NCBI GenBank assembly: GCA_937943625.1
Contig: CALEAD010000004.1
Span: 1 to 64,000, forward strand
From: an uncultured Anaerolineae bacterium
GTDB lineage: Bacteria > Chloroflexota > Anaerolineae > Promineifilales > Promineifilaceae
Length of the DNA: 64,000 bases
Direction: 5' to 3'
Shown: positions 1 to 8,530 of the stretch, piece by piece
Layout: every line of letters starts with the position of its first letter
How positions within the stretch are numbered: the stretch's first letter is position 1
Position numbers and translations under genes: made by a program
The notes under the pieces: model-generated
Told to the model about the DNA's origin: nothing
Seen by the model: only the letters and a program-made list of their open reading frames with translations
The model's database searches: none

Positions 1-126
1 AACACCCTGCGGCAACGGCTAGGGCGATTTGTTCGTAAGACCTTATCCTTTTCCAAATCTGAGACATACCATGAAATTGCGTTACGTTTGTTTTTGCATG
101 AGTATAATTTGGCCGTTATCAGTTGA
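1..126 (+). pseudogene. IS1-family transposase, C-terminal fragment
   Basis: An open frame enters from the left edge and stops with TGA at 124-126. The visible 41 residues include the run [17 protein letters not shown], which is the conserved end of IS1-family transposases (the InsB part), just after the catalytic Glu. The upstream part lies outside the window, so whether the copy is complete cannot be judged. It is a different subtype from the IS1-like element at 54868-56023, whose equivalent end reads NGRLRRKRLAFSQ. Confidence 0.75.
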
Positions 127-146
127 AACTTAACCACTACCGAAAA

Positions 147-182
147 CGAAAAGAGGCCGGTAGATAGCCGGCCCCTTTCGAC
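147..182. terminator. Hairpin between the transposase fragment and the broken gene
   Basis: GAAAAGAGGCCGG and CCGGCCCCTTTC form a GC-rich stem with one mismatch around a short loop. A-rich sequence precedes it and a short T-run follows, so it could end transcription of the transposase fragment. Nothing else was recognised in the spacer 127-310. Confidence 0.4.
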
Positions 183-310
183 GAAGGAGAGAAAAGAGAA
201 CACGATTCAGTAAGAAGTTTTGTTGACGTCTTACCCATCAGGTAACGACAATATCTTAACAAGAGCTGTGCAATAAGTCAACAAACCGCTTTGGCGTTCT
301 CATACTTTGC

Positions 311-732
311 TCAAGTTTGCCGTTTCCGTTGCATGGCCCCCCTATCGCGCCACCAACAGCACAAAAACAGCAATCCCGCTACGAGAAAGGGAGAGCTATA
401 AGCAAACGCGGAAAACAGCCGGTTTTCACGAATCGTCAGGTAGGCCAACAGACCAATACCCACTGCGCTGCTGGCCGCAACAAAACCGCCCAGCCCCTCG
501 CGCCACCAGGCTAATAGCAGCCCCCCACAATCGCTACCAGCAGCAACACAAACAGCAAAACGGCTCAAACAGGTTCACCACTGCGCCAGGCGGCGGCGCT
601 TTCCAGGCCAATGGCGCGCAGGTAGATCAGACCGTTAAGTAAGGCCGAAATGCCAACGGATCTGGTAATCAGCGATAGCTCGCTGCTAGTTTGGCGCATT
701 CCTGGGGATTGGGTTTCTGGTTCCGTGTTCAT
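311..732 (-). pseudogene. Broken small membrane protein, DUF7670-like
   Basis: Read from an ATG at 732, the first frame gives 55 residues (MNTEPETQSPGMRQ...) and stops at TGA 565-567. In that same frame the text right after the stop (AVLLFVLLLVAIVGG) is clearly membrane protein. The reading then passes to another frame at a run of six G/C bases and continues as LLLAWWREGLGG, ending in KRQT at 311. The LLLAWWREGLGG signature followed by further hydrophobic segments resembles the small four-helix DUF7670 family common in Chloroflexota. One stop plus one frameshift makes it a pseudogene unless the sequence has errors. Family assignment is from memory of the signature. Confidence 0.55.
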
Positions 733-789
733 TTTTCACTTCCGGCAGTTTGGGGGGGCAGGAAGGCGTGCTGATTGGCGTGCTTGTGC

Positions 790-1293
790 TCACCCCACCA
801 GTGCAGCTAATGATTCAATGCGCAGCGCTTGCAGCCGCTCGCGCATGACTCCAGCCACTTTTTGCGTCATCACAAAACCAAAAGCAGGATCGGCAGCAAA
901 TTGCTGCATCAGTGCGGGGCCATCGAAGGCAACCAGGTTGACGGCCGTTGCTGTCCTGGCCGATGCAGTCGCGGTGTACGGCGGCAGCAGCGCCGACCAG
1001 GCCACAATTTCACCAGGGCCAACAGTTGAAATGACCACGTCTTCCGTTTTCATTTCACCCAACAACTGGTCAGCGACGCGGTGCGGCACATTTTGCGCCG
1101 GCAACTCCAGCACCACGTCTACCTGGCCGGCCAGCAGCAAATACATTTCTGTCAACGGCTGCCCCTCGTGGAACAGATAGACACCTGGCCCAATTTCTTT
1201 CTCTGCCGCATGTTGCGCCAATAGCGTGAGCTGATTGGCACTTAGACCGACAAAAAATGGATAACGGCGCAAAATTTCTGGTGAGATCATCAT
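790..1293 (-). CDS. Cyclic-nucleotide-binding-domain protein without DNA-binding domain
   Basis: This 167-residue protein has the cNMP-binding/Crp sensor fold. It shows LRRYPFFVGLSANQL at the start, the strand pair GVYLFHEGQPLTEMYLLLAGQVDV, and a late GPGEIVAWSALL that corresponds to the nucleotide-binding cassette. The C-terminal dimer helix is present but there is no helix-turn-helix, so it is a stand-alone sensor rather than a Crp-type repressor. It is the last gene of the hdr-mvh operon, 36 bp after the hydrogenase protease, so a role in sensing or localising the hydrogenase complex is a reasonable inference. The ligand cannot be deduced. Confidence 0.8.
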   Translation of the reverse strand: MMISPEILRRYPFFVGLSANQLTLLAQHAAEKEIGPGVYLFHEGQPLTEMYLLLAGQVDVVLELPAQNVPHRVADQLLGEMKTEDVVISTVGPGEIVAWSALLPPYTATASARTATAVNLVAFDGPALMQQFAADPAFGFVMTQKVAGVMRERLQALRIESLAALVG

Positions 1294-1329
1294 ACCCTCG
1301 CTTGAAAATTACAGGTTCCTGATTGCGGC

Positions 1330-1845
1330 TTACAGAGCCAGCTCTTGCAAAATGGCGCTGACAACCTGAGGAATGGCGGCAGCAACGGCCGTTGTCGGCT
1401 CCTCATTAAACTCTAGCACATTTTCCACTTCAATTGCGTAAATAATTACCTCGTTGGGCAAATGAAACCCCAGCGCCCGCCCGGATTCCAGCGCCGTAAT
1501 CAGTGTGGCATCGTGCGCAGAGGCGCTATGCTGCGTTGGCGTCACCTGACGCAAATCCTCCAGCGTCAGGCGGTGAACGCGCCCTGGCTGCCGCTCGCCC
1601 GGTCTGGTATAGGCATCGGCAATAATGACGCGGTCATAGCCAATCATCAGCTCCATCAGGCGCAGTCCACCGACACTGGCCTCGGTCACATGCACGTCAG
1701 AGCGGGGATTAGGGTTCTCTAGCTCCACCCCGTCGCTCCCCAACCGCCAGTTGCCTAGCACTTTCTCCAGTTCATAGGCAACCCGCACCCCCACGCCATC
1801 ATCCGTCAGGTACGGGTTGCCCAGGCCCACAACAAGGGTCTTCAT
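1330..1845 (-). CDS. [NiFe]-hydrogenase maturation endopeptidase (HyaD/HycI/FrcD type)
   Basis: The 171-residue protein begins with the family signature VVGLGNPYLTDDGVGVRVA, in which the Asp in the DDGVG segment binds the nickel site. A second acidic site follows in DAYTRPGERQPG. These proteases remove the C-terminal tail of the hydrogenase large subunit once nickel is inserted. It lies 3 bp after mvhA, whose tail after DPCMSCATH is about 27 residues and is presumably its substrate. The length is normal for the family. No hyp maturation genes lie nearby, so they must be elsewhere. Confidence 0.88.
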   Translation of the reverse strand: MKTLVVGLGNPYLTDDGVGVRVAYELEKVLGNWRLGSDGVELENPNPRSDVHVTEASVGGLRLMELMIGYDRVIIADAYTRPGERQPGRVHRLTLEDLRQVTPTQHSASAHDATLITALESGRALGFHLPNEVIIYAIEVENVLEFNEEPTTAVAAAIPQVVSAILQELAL

Positions 1846-1848
1846 AAG

Positions 1849-3348
1849 CTACACATACTGGCTCAACCGCTGCACCTCCTCGCCACCAGCATTGCGGATG
1901 ATGACTTCTAGCGGCATCTGCCCCGGCAAGGAATGGGTGGCGCAAGACATGCAGGGGTCGTAGTTGCGGAAGGCCATCTCAATTTTGTTCAGCAGCCCTT
2001 CGGTTACGGCCGTTCCTTTCTGGATTAGGTTTGCGGCCGCCTTCTTCACCGACATGGTGATAGGCGCATTGTTGTTGGTCGTCCCCACGATCATGTTCAC
2101 TTTGGTGAGAATGCCGTTTTCATCGGTGACGTAGTGGTGCGTCAGCGTACCGCGCGGCGCTTCCACGCAGCCAATGCCTTCGGTGGGCTTGTTCTTGACA
2201 ATCACGCGCACGTTGGGGTCGGTAATCTCCGGGTCTTGCGCCAGCTCCAGCATCCGCTCAGAGGCGTACAGCAGCTCTACCAGCCGCGCCCAGTGGGTTG
2301 CCAGACGAAAATGCACAGGTTGGTAACGGTCGTTGACCTTCTTGCTGCCCAGCGTTTCATAGAACTTCTCATAAAACTCCTGCGCCCGCGGCGTCGCCAT
2401 TCCATCTGCCGCATTTAGCCGCGAGAGCGGCGTAGCGCAATACACCCCACTCTCCTTACCATCCACAAACCCCTTCCAGCCCACAGCCTTCAGATAAGGG
2501 AACTTCAGGTAAGACCACGGTTCCACCCGTTCCGCGATGTGCTGGGCATAATCCTTAGCGTGGTACTTGACAAACTCGTTACCCTCTGGGTCCACCACGC
2601 GAATCATGCCATCATAAAAGTTCACATGATTATTGGCGTCCACCGTACCCATGTAATATGTGCGGTGCGCATACGCATCAGAAAGCACCAAATCCACATA
2701 GGCCGGATTCCCCAACACCACGTCCTCAAACAGCTTCAGGCTAAACAGGGCAAACTCCACATTCTGGCGCGCGATCTCCACCACCTCTTGCCGTTCCGTC
2801 TCCGTCATAGCCCGGCTCCAGCCGCCCGGCAACCCTGCCACCGGATGCACACCGCGGCCACCTAGCATCTTAATCACATGATGGTTGCGGCGGCGGCACT
2901 CGATCACCTGCATCCCCACCTCTACGCCGACCTTATGAATGACACCCAGGATATTGCGTTCAGCGGCGGGTGCGTCTGGCCCCAACACAAAATCTGGCCC
3001 GCCCAGGGCATAAAAATGCACCGTGTGGTCCGTGCAATAGAAGGCGGAATAAAACAGCTCGCGCAGCTTCTTCACCGCTGAAGAAGGCTCCACGTGATAG
3101 AGCATATCCAGCGCCTTCGTCGCCGCCATGTGATGCGCCTCTGGACACACGCCACAAATGCGGTTTGTGATGCGCGGCATCTCCTCCGCGGGACGGCCGA
3201 CACAAAACTGCTCAAACCCGCGCAGCTCCGGTATCTGGAAGTACGTCCGCTCCACATCCCCTTCCTCATTGAGGAAAATTTCAATCTTGCCATGCCCCTC
3301 CAGGCGCGTAATGGGATCAATCGTGATACGTCTTGCGTTCATAGCCAC
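1849..3348 (-). CDS. mvhA: [NiFe]-hydrogenase large subunit, MvhA-like (group 3c)
   Basis: This 499-residue catalytic subunit has the N-terminal nickel motif RICGVCPEAHH (Cys65, Cys68) and the C-terminal DPCMSCATH (Cys466, Cys469, His472), so all four metal-ligating cysteines are present. About 27 residues follow the histidine and are expected to be cleaved by the downstream protease. The co-encoded mvhG, mvhD and hdrABC place it in the heterodisulfide-reductase-linked group 3c. H2 oxidation would feed electrons through MvhG and MvhD into HdrA. It is cytoplasmic, with no signal peptide or membrane segment. Confidence 0.92.
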   Translation of the reverse strand: MAMNARRITIDPITRLEGHGKIEIFLNEEGDVERTYFQIPELRGFEQFCVGRPAEEMPRITNRICGVCPEAHHMAATKALDMLYHVEPSSAVKKLRELFYSAFYCTDHTVHFYALGGPDFVLGPDAPAAERNILGVIHKVGVEVGMQVIECRRRNHHVIKMLGGRGVHPVAGLPGGWSRAMTETERQEVVEIARQNVEFALFSLKLFEDVVLGNPAYVDLVLSDAYAHRTYYMGTVDANNHVNFYDGMIRVVDPEGNEFVKYHAKDYAQHIAERVEPWSYLKFPYLKAVGWKGFVDGKESGVYCATPLSRLNAADGMATPRAQEFYEKFYETLGSKKVNDRYQPVHFRLATHWARLVELLYASERMLELAQDPEITDPNVRVIVKNKPTEGIGCVEAPRGTLTHHYVTDENGILTKVNMIVGTTNNNAPITMSVKKAAANLIQKGTAVTEGLLNKIEMAFRNYDPCMSCATHSLPGQMPLEVIIRNAGGEEVQRLSQYV

Positions 3349-3354
3349 TTCCTT

Positions 3355-4371
3355 TCACCCTCTATCGTACCCATTGACACGTGTACGGCGCAGGATCGAA
3401 TGCGCCATGCTAAACCGGTAAAACGTGCCCGCTGGGTCAGGGATGGTATCGAAAATTGCCTCAATCTCCTGTTCCAGCTTCACTTCATCCAATTCTCCCG
3501 GCTTCCCCACGTCCATCACCGAGGCAATTGCCGTTACCATCTTCGCCCCTTGGTCTTCCACCCCTGGCACGGCCCCATAACAACCACGGCAGCCCATGCC
3601 CACCTGCGGACATAGCGCACCACAGCCACCACGCGTGGCAATGCCCAGGCACATCAACCCTTGCTCCAGCAGGCAAATGTCTGGGTCAGGCACCACTTCA
3701 TACGGCCGATAAAAGCGTTTAATCTTCTTTACATTGCGTTGACGCGGACACTCCTCGCATACCGCCACATTGCTCGCTCCCACAACGCCTGATGGCGGCA
3801 AAGGCACACCCTGCGTTAGCGCCGTCACCACCGCCTGCAACACTGCCCAAATCTGATGCGGCTCCGGCGGACAACCAGGAATGGTGTAATCCACCTTCAC
3901 CACCTGGTCTAGCGACTTCACCGTGTGGTAAAAGACCGGTAGGAATAGCGTCCCTTCAGGCACCTCCGTCACCGGCTGCGGGAAAATGCGATTGGGGTTA
4001 TCAATCGTGGGATTATCCAGGTAGACTGTGTTCAGAGTGGCCTCGCGCGTAGTCAGGTTAGAGAGAGCGGGAATGCACCCCTCATAAGCGCAAGAGCCAA
4101 ACGCCACCAGTACCTTCGACTTCTGCCGCAGCAGGTGCGCCATCTCCTCATTTTCCGACGTGCGGATTGCGCCGTTAAACAGGCAGACATCAATGTAGCC
4201 ATCTGGGTAGCCCTGCACATCTTTAATCTTAAAGTCAGCAATGCAGGGGAAGAAGGCAATATCAAACACCGCGTCGACGTCTAAAATATGTTCATGAATA
4301 TTTAGCGTCGCAATTTCACATCCTCCACAGGAAGATGCCCAGTACATAGCCAGTTTCGGTTTGTCGCTCAT
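3355..4371 (-). CDS. mvhG: [NiFe]-hydrogenase small subunit, MvhG-like
   Basis: The 338-residue protein starts KLAMYWASSCGGCE, the proximal [4Fe-4S] motif of hydrogenase small subunits. It continues with VAFGSCAYEGC, a PGCPPEP motif, and a C-terminal cysteine-rich stretch (VCEECPRQR, CLLEQGLMCLG, GCGALCPQVGMGCRGCYG) for the remaining clusters. There is no twin-arginine signal, in line with a cytoplasmic MvhG. Its start overlaps the mvhD stop by 4 bp, so the genes are translationally coupled. It carries electrons from the NiFe site to MvhD/HdrA. Confidence 0.92.
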   Translation of the reverse strand: MSDKPKLAMYWASSCGGCEIATLNIHEHILDVDAVFDIAFFPCIADFKIKDVQGYPDGYIDVCLFNGAIRTSENEEMAHLLRQKSKVLVAFGSCAYEGCIPALSNLTTREATLNTVYLDNPTIDNPNRIFPQPVTEVPEGTLFLPVFYHTVKSLDQVVKVDYTIPGCPPEPHQIWAVLQAVVTALTQGVPLPPSGVVGASNVAVCEECPRQRNVKKIKRFYRPYEVVPDPDICLLEQGLMCLGIATRGGCGALCPQVGMGCRGCYGAVPGVEDQGAKMVTAIASVMDVGKPGELDEVKLEQEIEAIFDTIPDPAGTFYRFSMAHSILRRTRVNGYDRG

Positions 4372-4844
4372 GCGGCTACCTCCTCTAAATGCTGCAACTC
4401 CAGCGGACGATCGCCGTCAGCAGCCACGACGTTGTGCCAGGAAAGTGGCCCCAGGGCGCGTATCTCTTCGACCGCTTTAGTGAGCTCTTGCGCCAGACGC
4501 GCGCCCTCCGCCGCACTGGCCCAGATCAGGCGCACCCGTTCTGGCTCAATGCCAAACTGCTTTAGGGTGCGGCGCAATAGCAAATAACGGCGCAACGCCT
4601 TGTAATTCTGCTCCAGGTAATGGCATTCGCCAGGATGGCAGCCAGTGATGATCACGCCATCAGCGCCACTGCGTAGTGCCTTCAGGGCAAATTCGGGGTC
4701 CATGCGCCCGGAGCACATGAGGCGAATGAGGCGGATGTTGGGTGGATATTTTGCCCGCGACATGCCAGCCAGGTCAGCGGCACGGTAGCTACACCAGTTG
4801 CAGGTAAACCCGATGATGAGAGGCTCAAATTGTTTTTCTGCCAT
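4368..4844 (-). CDS. mvhD: Hydrogenase delta subunit linking to HdrA, MvhD-like
   Basis: This 158-residue iron-sulfur protein has the MvhD cysteine pattern: FTCNWC (Cys15, Cys18), MCSGRMDP (Cys44) and TGCHPGECHY (Cys69, Cys74), with the [2Fe-2S] cluster expected between them. In methanogens MvhD passes electrons from the hydrogenase to HdrA, and the gene order here (hdrA upstream, mvhG downstream) fits the same task. A related domain is fused inside the cytochrome b protein at 43584-45800. The 72 bp before the start contain a small inverted repeat (GTTCAACTTCTG ... CAGAACG) but no obvious promoter. Confidence 0.9.
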   Translation of the reverse strand: MAEKQFEPLIIGFTCNWCSYRAADLAGMSRAKYPPNIRLIRLMCSGRMDPEFALKALRSGADGVIITGCHPGECHYLEQNYKALRRYLLLRRTLKQFGIEPERVRLIWASAAEGARLAQELTKAVEEIRALGPLSWHNVVAADGDRPLELQHLEEVAA

Positions 4845-4916
4845 TGTTTGTCTCCTTAATGCCCATGGAAACGTTCAACTTCTGTGGGAAGCAGAACGTC
4901 TCACCGTCTGGCATTC

Positions 4917-6941
4917 TCAGGCATACGCCATCTCCCGAATCAACTCTCCTTCCACGTTGAACATCAGCAACCCTTCAATTTGCGCCATGATTTGCTCCGT
5001 GCTGAACTGGGTTCCCGTGATGGCGTTGGAGGGGCAAGCTGCTACGCAGGTGCCGCACCCCTGGCAGAGCGCCGGGTTGATTTCTGTCACCATGCGGTCT
5101 TCGTGGAAGATGATGGCGTTGAAGGGGCACATATCATTGCAGATGCGGCAGCCGGAGCATTTTTCTTCGATGACGCTGGCGCGTATCGGCTCCAGGGCCA
5201 GCTCTTGCATCTGGATGCGCCCTAACACGCGGGCAGCGGCCGCTGCACCCTGGGCAACGGTAGAGGGGATGTCTTTGGGCCCCTGGGCGCACCCGGCAAC
5301 ATAGATGCCTTCGGTCATGGTAGCAACGGGATCTAACTTGGGGTGCTTTTCAATGAACCAGCCTTTGGTGCTGCAGGCGATGCCGAATTTTTGTGCGACT
5401 TCATTGGCGTCGGCGCGGGGCTGCAGAGCCGCAGAGAGGATGACCATGTCTACGGGAATGCGGCGCTGTTTGCCAATGAAAGTGTCTTCTACCTGAATGA
5501 TGAGTTTGCCTTCTTCGCCCGGTTTACGCGCCGCATCGGTGACTTCGGCAACACGCCCGCGCACAAAGTGGACGCCTTCTTCAAGCACTTTTTGGTAGAA
5601 CTCGTCGTAATCTTTGTAGGCGGTGCGCATATCTATGTAGAAGTTGTACACGTCAGCGCCGGTGCGCTCTTTGACCAGATGAGCAAATTTCAGGCTCTGC
5701 ATACAGCAGATGCCAGAGCAGTAGTTATTGTAACGACGGTCGCGGCTACCCACACAATGGATGATGCCGACGGATTTGGGTTTGGTGACCCCATCGCGCA
5801 GCACAATGTCGCCATTGGTGGGGCCAGCCGCGTTGCAGAGGCGCTCGAATTCCAAGCTGGTGAAGACGTTGGCCAAACGGCCGTATCCATATTGCGGAAT
5901 ACGGCGAGGATCAAACAAATCGTAGCCAGTAGCCAGAATGATGTTGCCCACCTGAATTTGGATGAACTGATCTTTCTGCTCAAAGTCAATCGAGTTTGGC
6001 TGCGTAGGGCAGAAGATCTGACACGCCTTGCACTTGCCGCGCTTGAAGTAGGTACAATTTTCCGTATCAATGACCGGATACTTGGGTACAGCTTGGGGGA
6101 ATGGCCGATAAACCGCCTTGCGATACCCCAGACCCGCCTCGAAGTTTTGGTCGAGCACCTTCACCGGGCACTTTTCGATGCAAATGCCGCAGCCGGTGCA
6201 AACATCTTCGCGCACGTAGCGCGCCTTCTTGCGCACGGTGACTGTAAAGTTGCCCACAAAGCCATCCACGCGCTCCACCTCACTCCAGGTTAGCAAGGTA
6301 ATGTTAGGGTGAGCACCCGCGTCTACCATTTTTGGTGTGAGGATACAGGCAGCGCAATCCAGCGTGGGGAAGGTTTTGTCGAATTGCGCCATGTGCCCAC
6401 CGATGGTTGGCTCTCGCTCAACCAGGTAAACGGGGAAGCCACTGTCAGCAATTTCGAGCGCGGCCTGGATGCCGGCAATGCCCCCCCCTACCACCAGCGT
6501 AGCGGGGTTGATGGGCACGTGCAGCGGTTCCAGTGGCTGGTGATGCACCACGCGCTCGACGCCGCCGGCTATCATCGCTTTGGCTTTGTTTGTAGCCAGC
6601 TCTTTGTCGGTGTGCACCCAGGAAACCTGCTCACGCACGGAAACCATCTCGCAAAGAAAGGGGTTGAGGCCAGCGCGGTTACAGGCGGTGCGAAAGGTCT
6701 TCTCGTGCAAATGGGGGGAGCAGGCAGCGACTACAACGCGGGTGAGACCATGCTCTTTGATGTCATCCTGGATCAGCTCTTGACCCAGGCTGGAACACAT
6801 AAATTTGTAGTCACGGGCAACAACAACGCCCTGATCGGCTAATTCCTCTTTGGCCCAGACGGCCACATCTTCCACATTCACCACACTGGCGATGTTTGAC
6901 CCGCAGTGACAGACATATACGCCAACACGTTCTTCGCTCAT
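4917..6941 (-). CDS. hdrA: Heterodisulfide reductase subunit A-like flavoprotein
   Basis: This 674-residue protein is full length for HdrA. The N-terminal domain begins VGVYVCHCGSNIA. The FAD-binding Rossmann motif VVGGGIAGIQAALE lies near residues 150-162, followed by IGGHMAQFDKTFPTLDCAACI. One [4Fe-4S] motif, CTGCGICIEKCP (Cys248-258), lies in the middle, a second cysteine group (CTYFKRGKCKACQIFCP) near 296-311, and two ferredoxin clusters (CSGCRICNDMCP and CQGCGTCVAACP) at the C-terminus. HdrA is the bifurcating flavin subunit that splits electrons between ferredoxin and the HdrBC acceptor. It starts 3 bp after hdrB. Confidence 0.93.
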   Translation of the reverse strand: MSEERVGVYVCHCGSNIASVVNVEDVAVWAKEELADQGVVVARDYKFMCSSLGQELIQDDIKEHGLTRVVVAACSPHLHEKTFRTACNRAGLNPFLCEMVSVREQVSWVHTDKELATNKAKAMIAGGVERVVHHQPLEPLHVPINPATLVVGGGIAGIQAALEIADSGFPVYLVEREPTIGGHMAQFDKTFPTLDCAACILTPKMVDAGAHPNITLLTWSEVERVDGFVGNFTVTVRKKARYVREDVCTGCGICIEKCPVKVLDQNFEAGLGYRKAVYRPFPQAVPKYPVIDTENCTYFKRGKCKACQIFCPTQPNSIDFEQKDQFIQIQVGNIILATGYDLFDPRRIPQYGYGRLANVFTSLEFERLCNAAGPTNGDIVLRDGVTKPKSVGIIHCVGSRDRRYNNYCSGICCMQSLKFAHLVKERTGADVYNFYIDMRTAYKDYDEFYQKVLEEGVHFVRGRVAEVTDAARKPGEEGKLIIQVEDTFIGKQRRIPVDMVILSAALQPRADANEVAQKFGIACSTKGWFIEKHPKLDPVATMTEGIYVAGCAQGPKDIPSTVAQGAAAAARVLGRIQMQELALEPIRASVIEEKCSGCRICNDMCPFNAIIFHEDRMVTEINPALCQGCGTCVAACPSNAITGTQFSTEQIMAQIEGLLMFNVEGELIREMAYA

Positions 6942-6944
6942 GGC

Positions 6945-7907
6945 TCACTCCTTCTCCGGCATGACGGGCATCGGCAGGGCATCTTTAGACGGCCGTTCCG
7001 GTTTTGACCTTTCTGGGGGTTCCACGCCAATTTTGTTCAGGGCGGGGGCGGCGTCTATAAACTCTTTGCCAAAACCCAGGCGCGTTGGTTCCATGCCAAA
7101 GGCCAACCCCATCAACTGTGTGAAGTAGAGAATGGGGATGCGGAAATTAGTGCCGAAGTACTTATTCACATTCTCCTGGTAGGCATCCAGGTTTAGCTGG
7201 CACATGGGACAAATGGTGGCGATCACATCAGCGCCATAGTCAGCAGCATTTTTCAGCAAGCGGTAGATGAGACCCAGCGCCACCTCCTCGCTGATTTGCG
7301 TCATGTGACCACCGCAGCAGTGCGCCTTCATAGGAAAATCAACCACATCTGCGCCCAGCGCGCGCATGAGCACGTCTAAACTGGTGGGGTATTCGTGATC
7401 GTCGAATTTTTCCAGGAAGCCGGGGCGCACAATAAGGCAGCCGTAGTAAGGAGCAACTTTGAGGCCGTACAACGGCCGTTTCACCTGTGCTTTTACCGCC
7501 GCGTAGCCTACATCCTTCACCACTGCTTCCAGCAAATGGCGCGTCTGTACGCGGCCTGGGGTGTAATGCAGCCCCCCTGCCGCCAAGGCCTGATTCACCT
7601 TGGCTGCCAGGGAGGGGTCTTTAGTCAGGTGAGCATCGCACTTGCTCAGGTTCAGAAAGCAGGCGCTGCAGGGGGCTACCATTCGCTGGCCAGGGGGGGT
7701 TTGCGCTGCAGCCAGGGCCAGATTGCGCGAAATCAGCGCATAAGCCTGCATTTTGTCTATGGCCATCATCTCAACGGCGCCACAGCAGTTCCAGTCCTCC
7801 ACTTCTTGAAAAGTCATGCCCAGGGGGGCGGCAACGGCCATGGTGGAGTCGTGGTAGGCGCTGGCATTCTTTTCTAGCGAACAGCCGGGGTAGTAGGTGT
7901 ATTTCAT
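6945..7907 (-). CDS. hdrB: Heterodisulfide reductase subunit B-like, two CCG domains
   Basis: The 320-residue protein carries two complete CCG motifs. The first is Cys9, CysCys41-42, Cys80 and Cys83 (PGCS, NCCGA, CSAC). The second is Cys157, CysCys197-198, Cys233 and Cys236 (YGC, HCCGG, CPMC). In methanogen HdrB these hold two non-cubane clusters that reduce the CoM-CoB disulfide. A bacterium should lack those coenzymes, so the real high-potential substrate is unknown. Its ATG overlaps the hdrC stop (ATGA), showing coupling. The C-terminal 40 residues are proline- and charge-rich. Confidence 0.92.
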   Translation of the reverse strand: MKYTYYPGCSLEKNASAYHDSTMAVAAPLGMTFQEVEDWNCCGAVEMMAIDKMQAYALISRNLALAAAQTPPGQRMVAPCSACFLNLSKCDAHLTKDPSLAAKVNQALAAGGLHYTPGRVQTRHLLEAVVKDVGYAAVKAQVKRPLYGLKVAPYYGCLIVRPGFLEKFDDHEYPTSLDVLMRALGADVVDFPMKAHCCGGHMTQISEEVALGLIYRLLKNAADYGADVIATICPMCQLNLDAYQENVNKYFGTNFRIPILYFTQLMGLAFGMEPTRLGFGKEFIDAAPALNKIGVEPPERSKPERPSKDALPMPVMPEKE

Positions 7908-8530
7908 GCGCCGCCTCCTATCTGTGCTCTCTCTGCCTGCGAAATCTCTTTGGCTTTATCCATAATGGCATGAAGCTGATCCAGGTTGTTGATGCGGCGC
8001 GGGGTCAAATCCATGCGCCCACGCCGGAGCATGTTCAGTCCCATGCCCGCCGCCAGCTTGATCGCATCCAAGGGATGGTGACGCAGGTGATAGCGGGTGG
8101 CCAGCCCCAGTTCAAAGGAACGGCCGTATTTCATTACCGCGTCTACAAACGTCTCCGAAAAATCAGGGGCGTCGCTGGCGCTAGAATCACGGTAATATCC
8201 TTCACGAATGGCTTTGCGCTTCAGCGTATACATAATGTCCGTGATGCGCACCTCCTGCGGGCAGCGCACCATGCACAAGTAGCAAGAAACGCAATACCAG
8301 AACGTATTGGCCCGCAGCACCTCTTCGCGCATACCCGCCTCAATCATGGCAAAGATGCGGCGAGGGCTATAATCCATGTCTGGCCCCGAGGGGCAAGAGC
8401 CACCACACGTACCGCATTGAATACACATCTCCAGGCGCGGGTTGCCGCCGGGGGTGTCTTCAATCACTTCTTGCATGAACGTGCGTGGGGCGCGAGCCAC
8501 TGCTTCAGTGGGAAAGGCTGTAATGGTCAA
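7904..8530 (-). CDS. hdrC: Heterodisulfide reductase subunit C-like ferredoxin
   Basis: This 208-residue protein has two [4Fe-4S] motifs typical of HdrC: CIQCGTCGGSCP (Cys36-46) and CVSCYLCMVRCP (Cys80-90), followed by an all-helical C-terminal half. It connects HdrA to HdrB electronically. It is the first gene of an eight-gene minus-strand operon. The start is preceded by AAAGGAGGTGACTTTTGACC, a very strong ribosome binding site, then by repeat-rich spacer. Confidence 0.9.
   Translation of the reverse strand: MTITAFPTEAVARAPRTFMQEVIEDTPGGNPRLEMCIQCGTCGGSCPSGPDMDYSPRRIFAMIEAGMREEVLRANTFWYCVSCYLCMVRCPQEVRITDIMYTLKRKAIREGYYRDSSASDAPDFSETFVDAVMKYGRSFELGLATRYHLRHHPLDAIKLAAGMGLNMLRRGRMDLTPRRINNLDQLHAIMDKAKEISQAERAQIGGGA

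Noticed and set aside
5343-6293. Plus-strand open frame of 316 residues inside hdrA
   Set aside because: It lies wholly antisense to hdrA, which has all HdrA motifs. The translation has no recognisable domain, and long antisense frames are common at this codon use.
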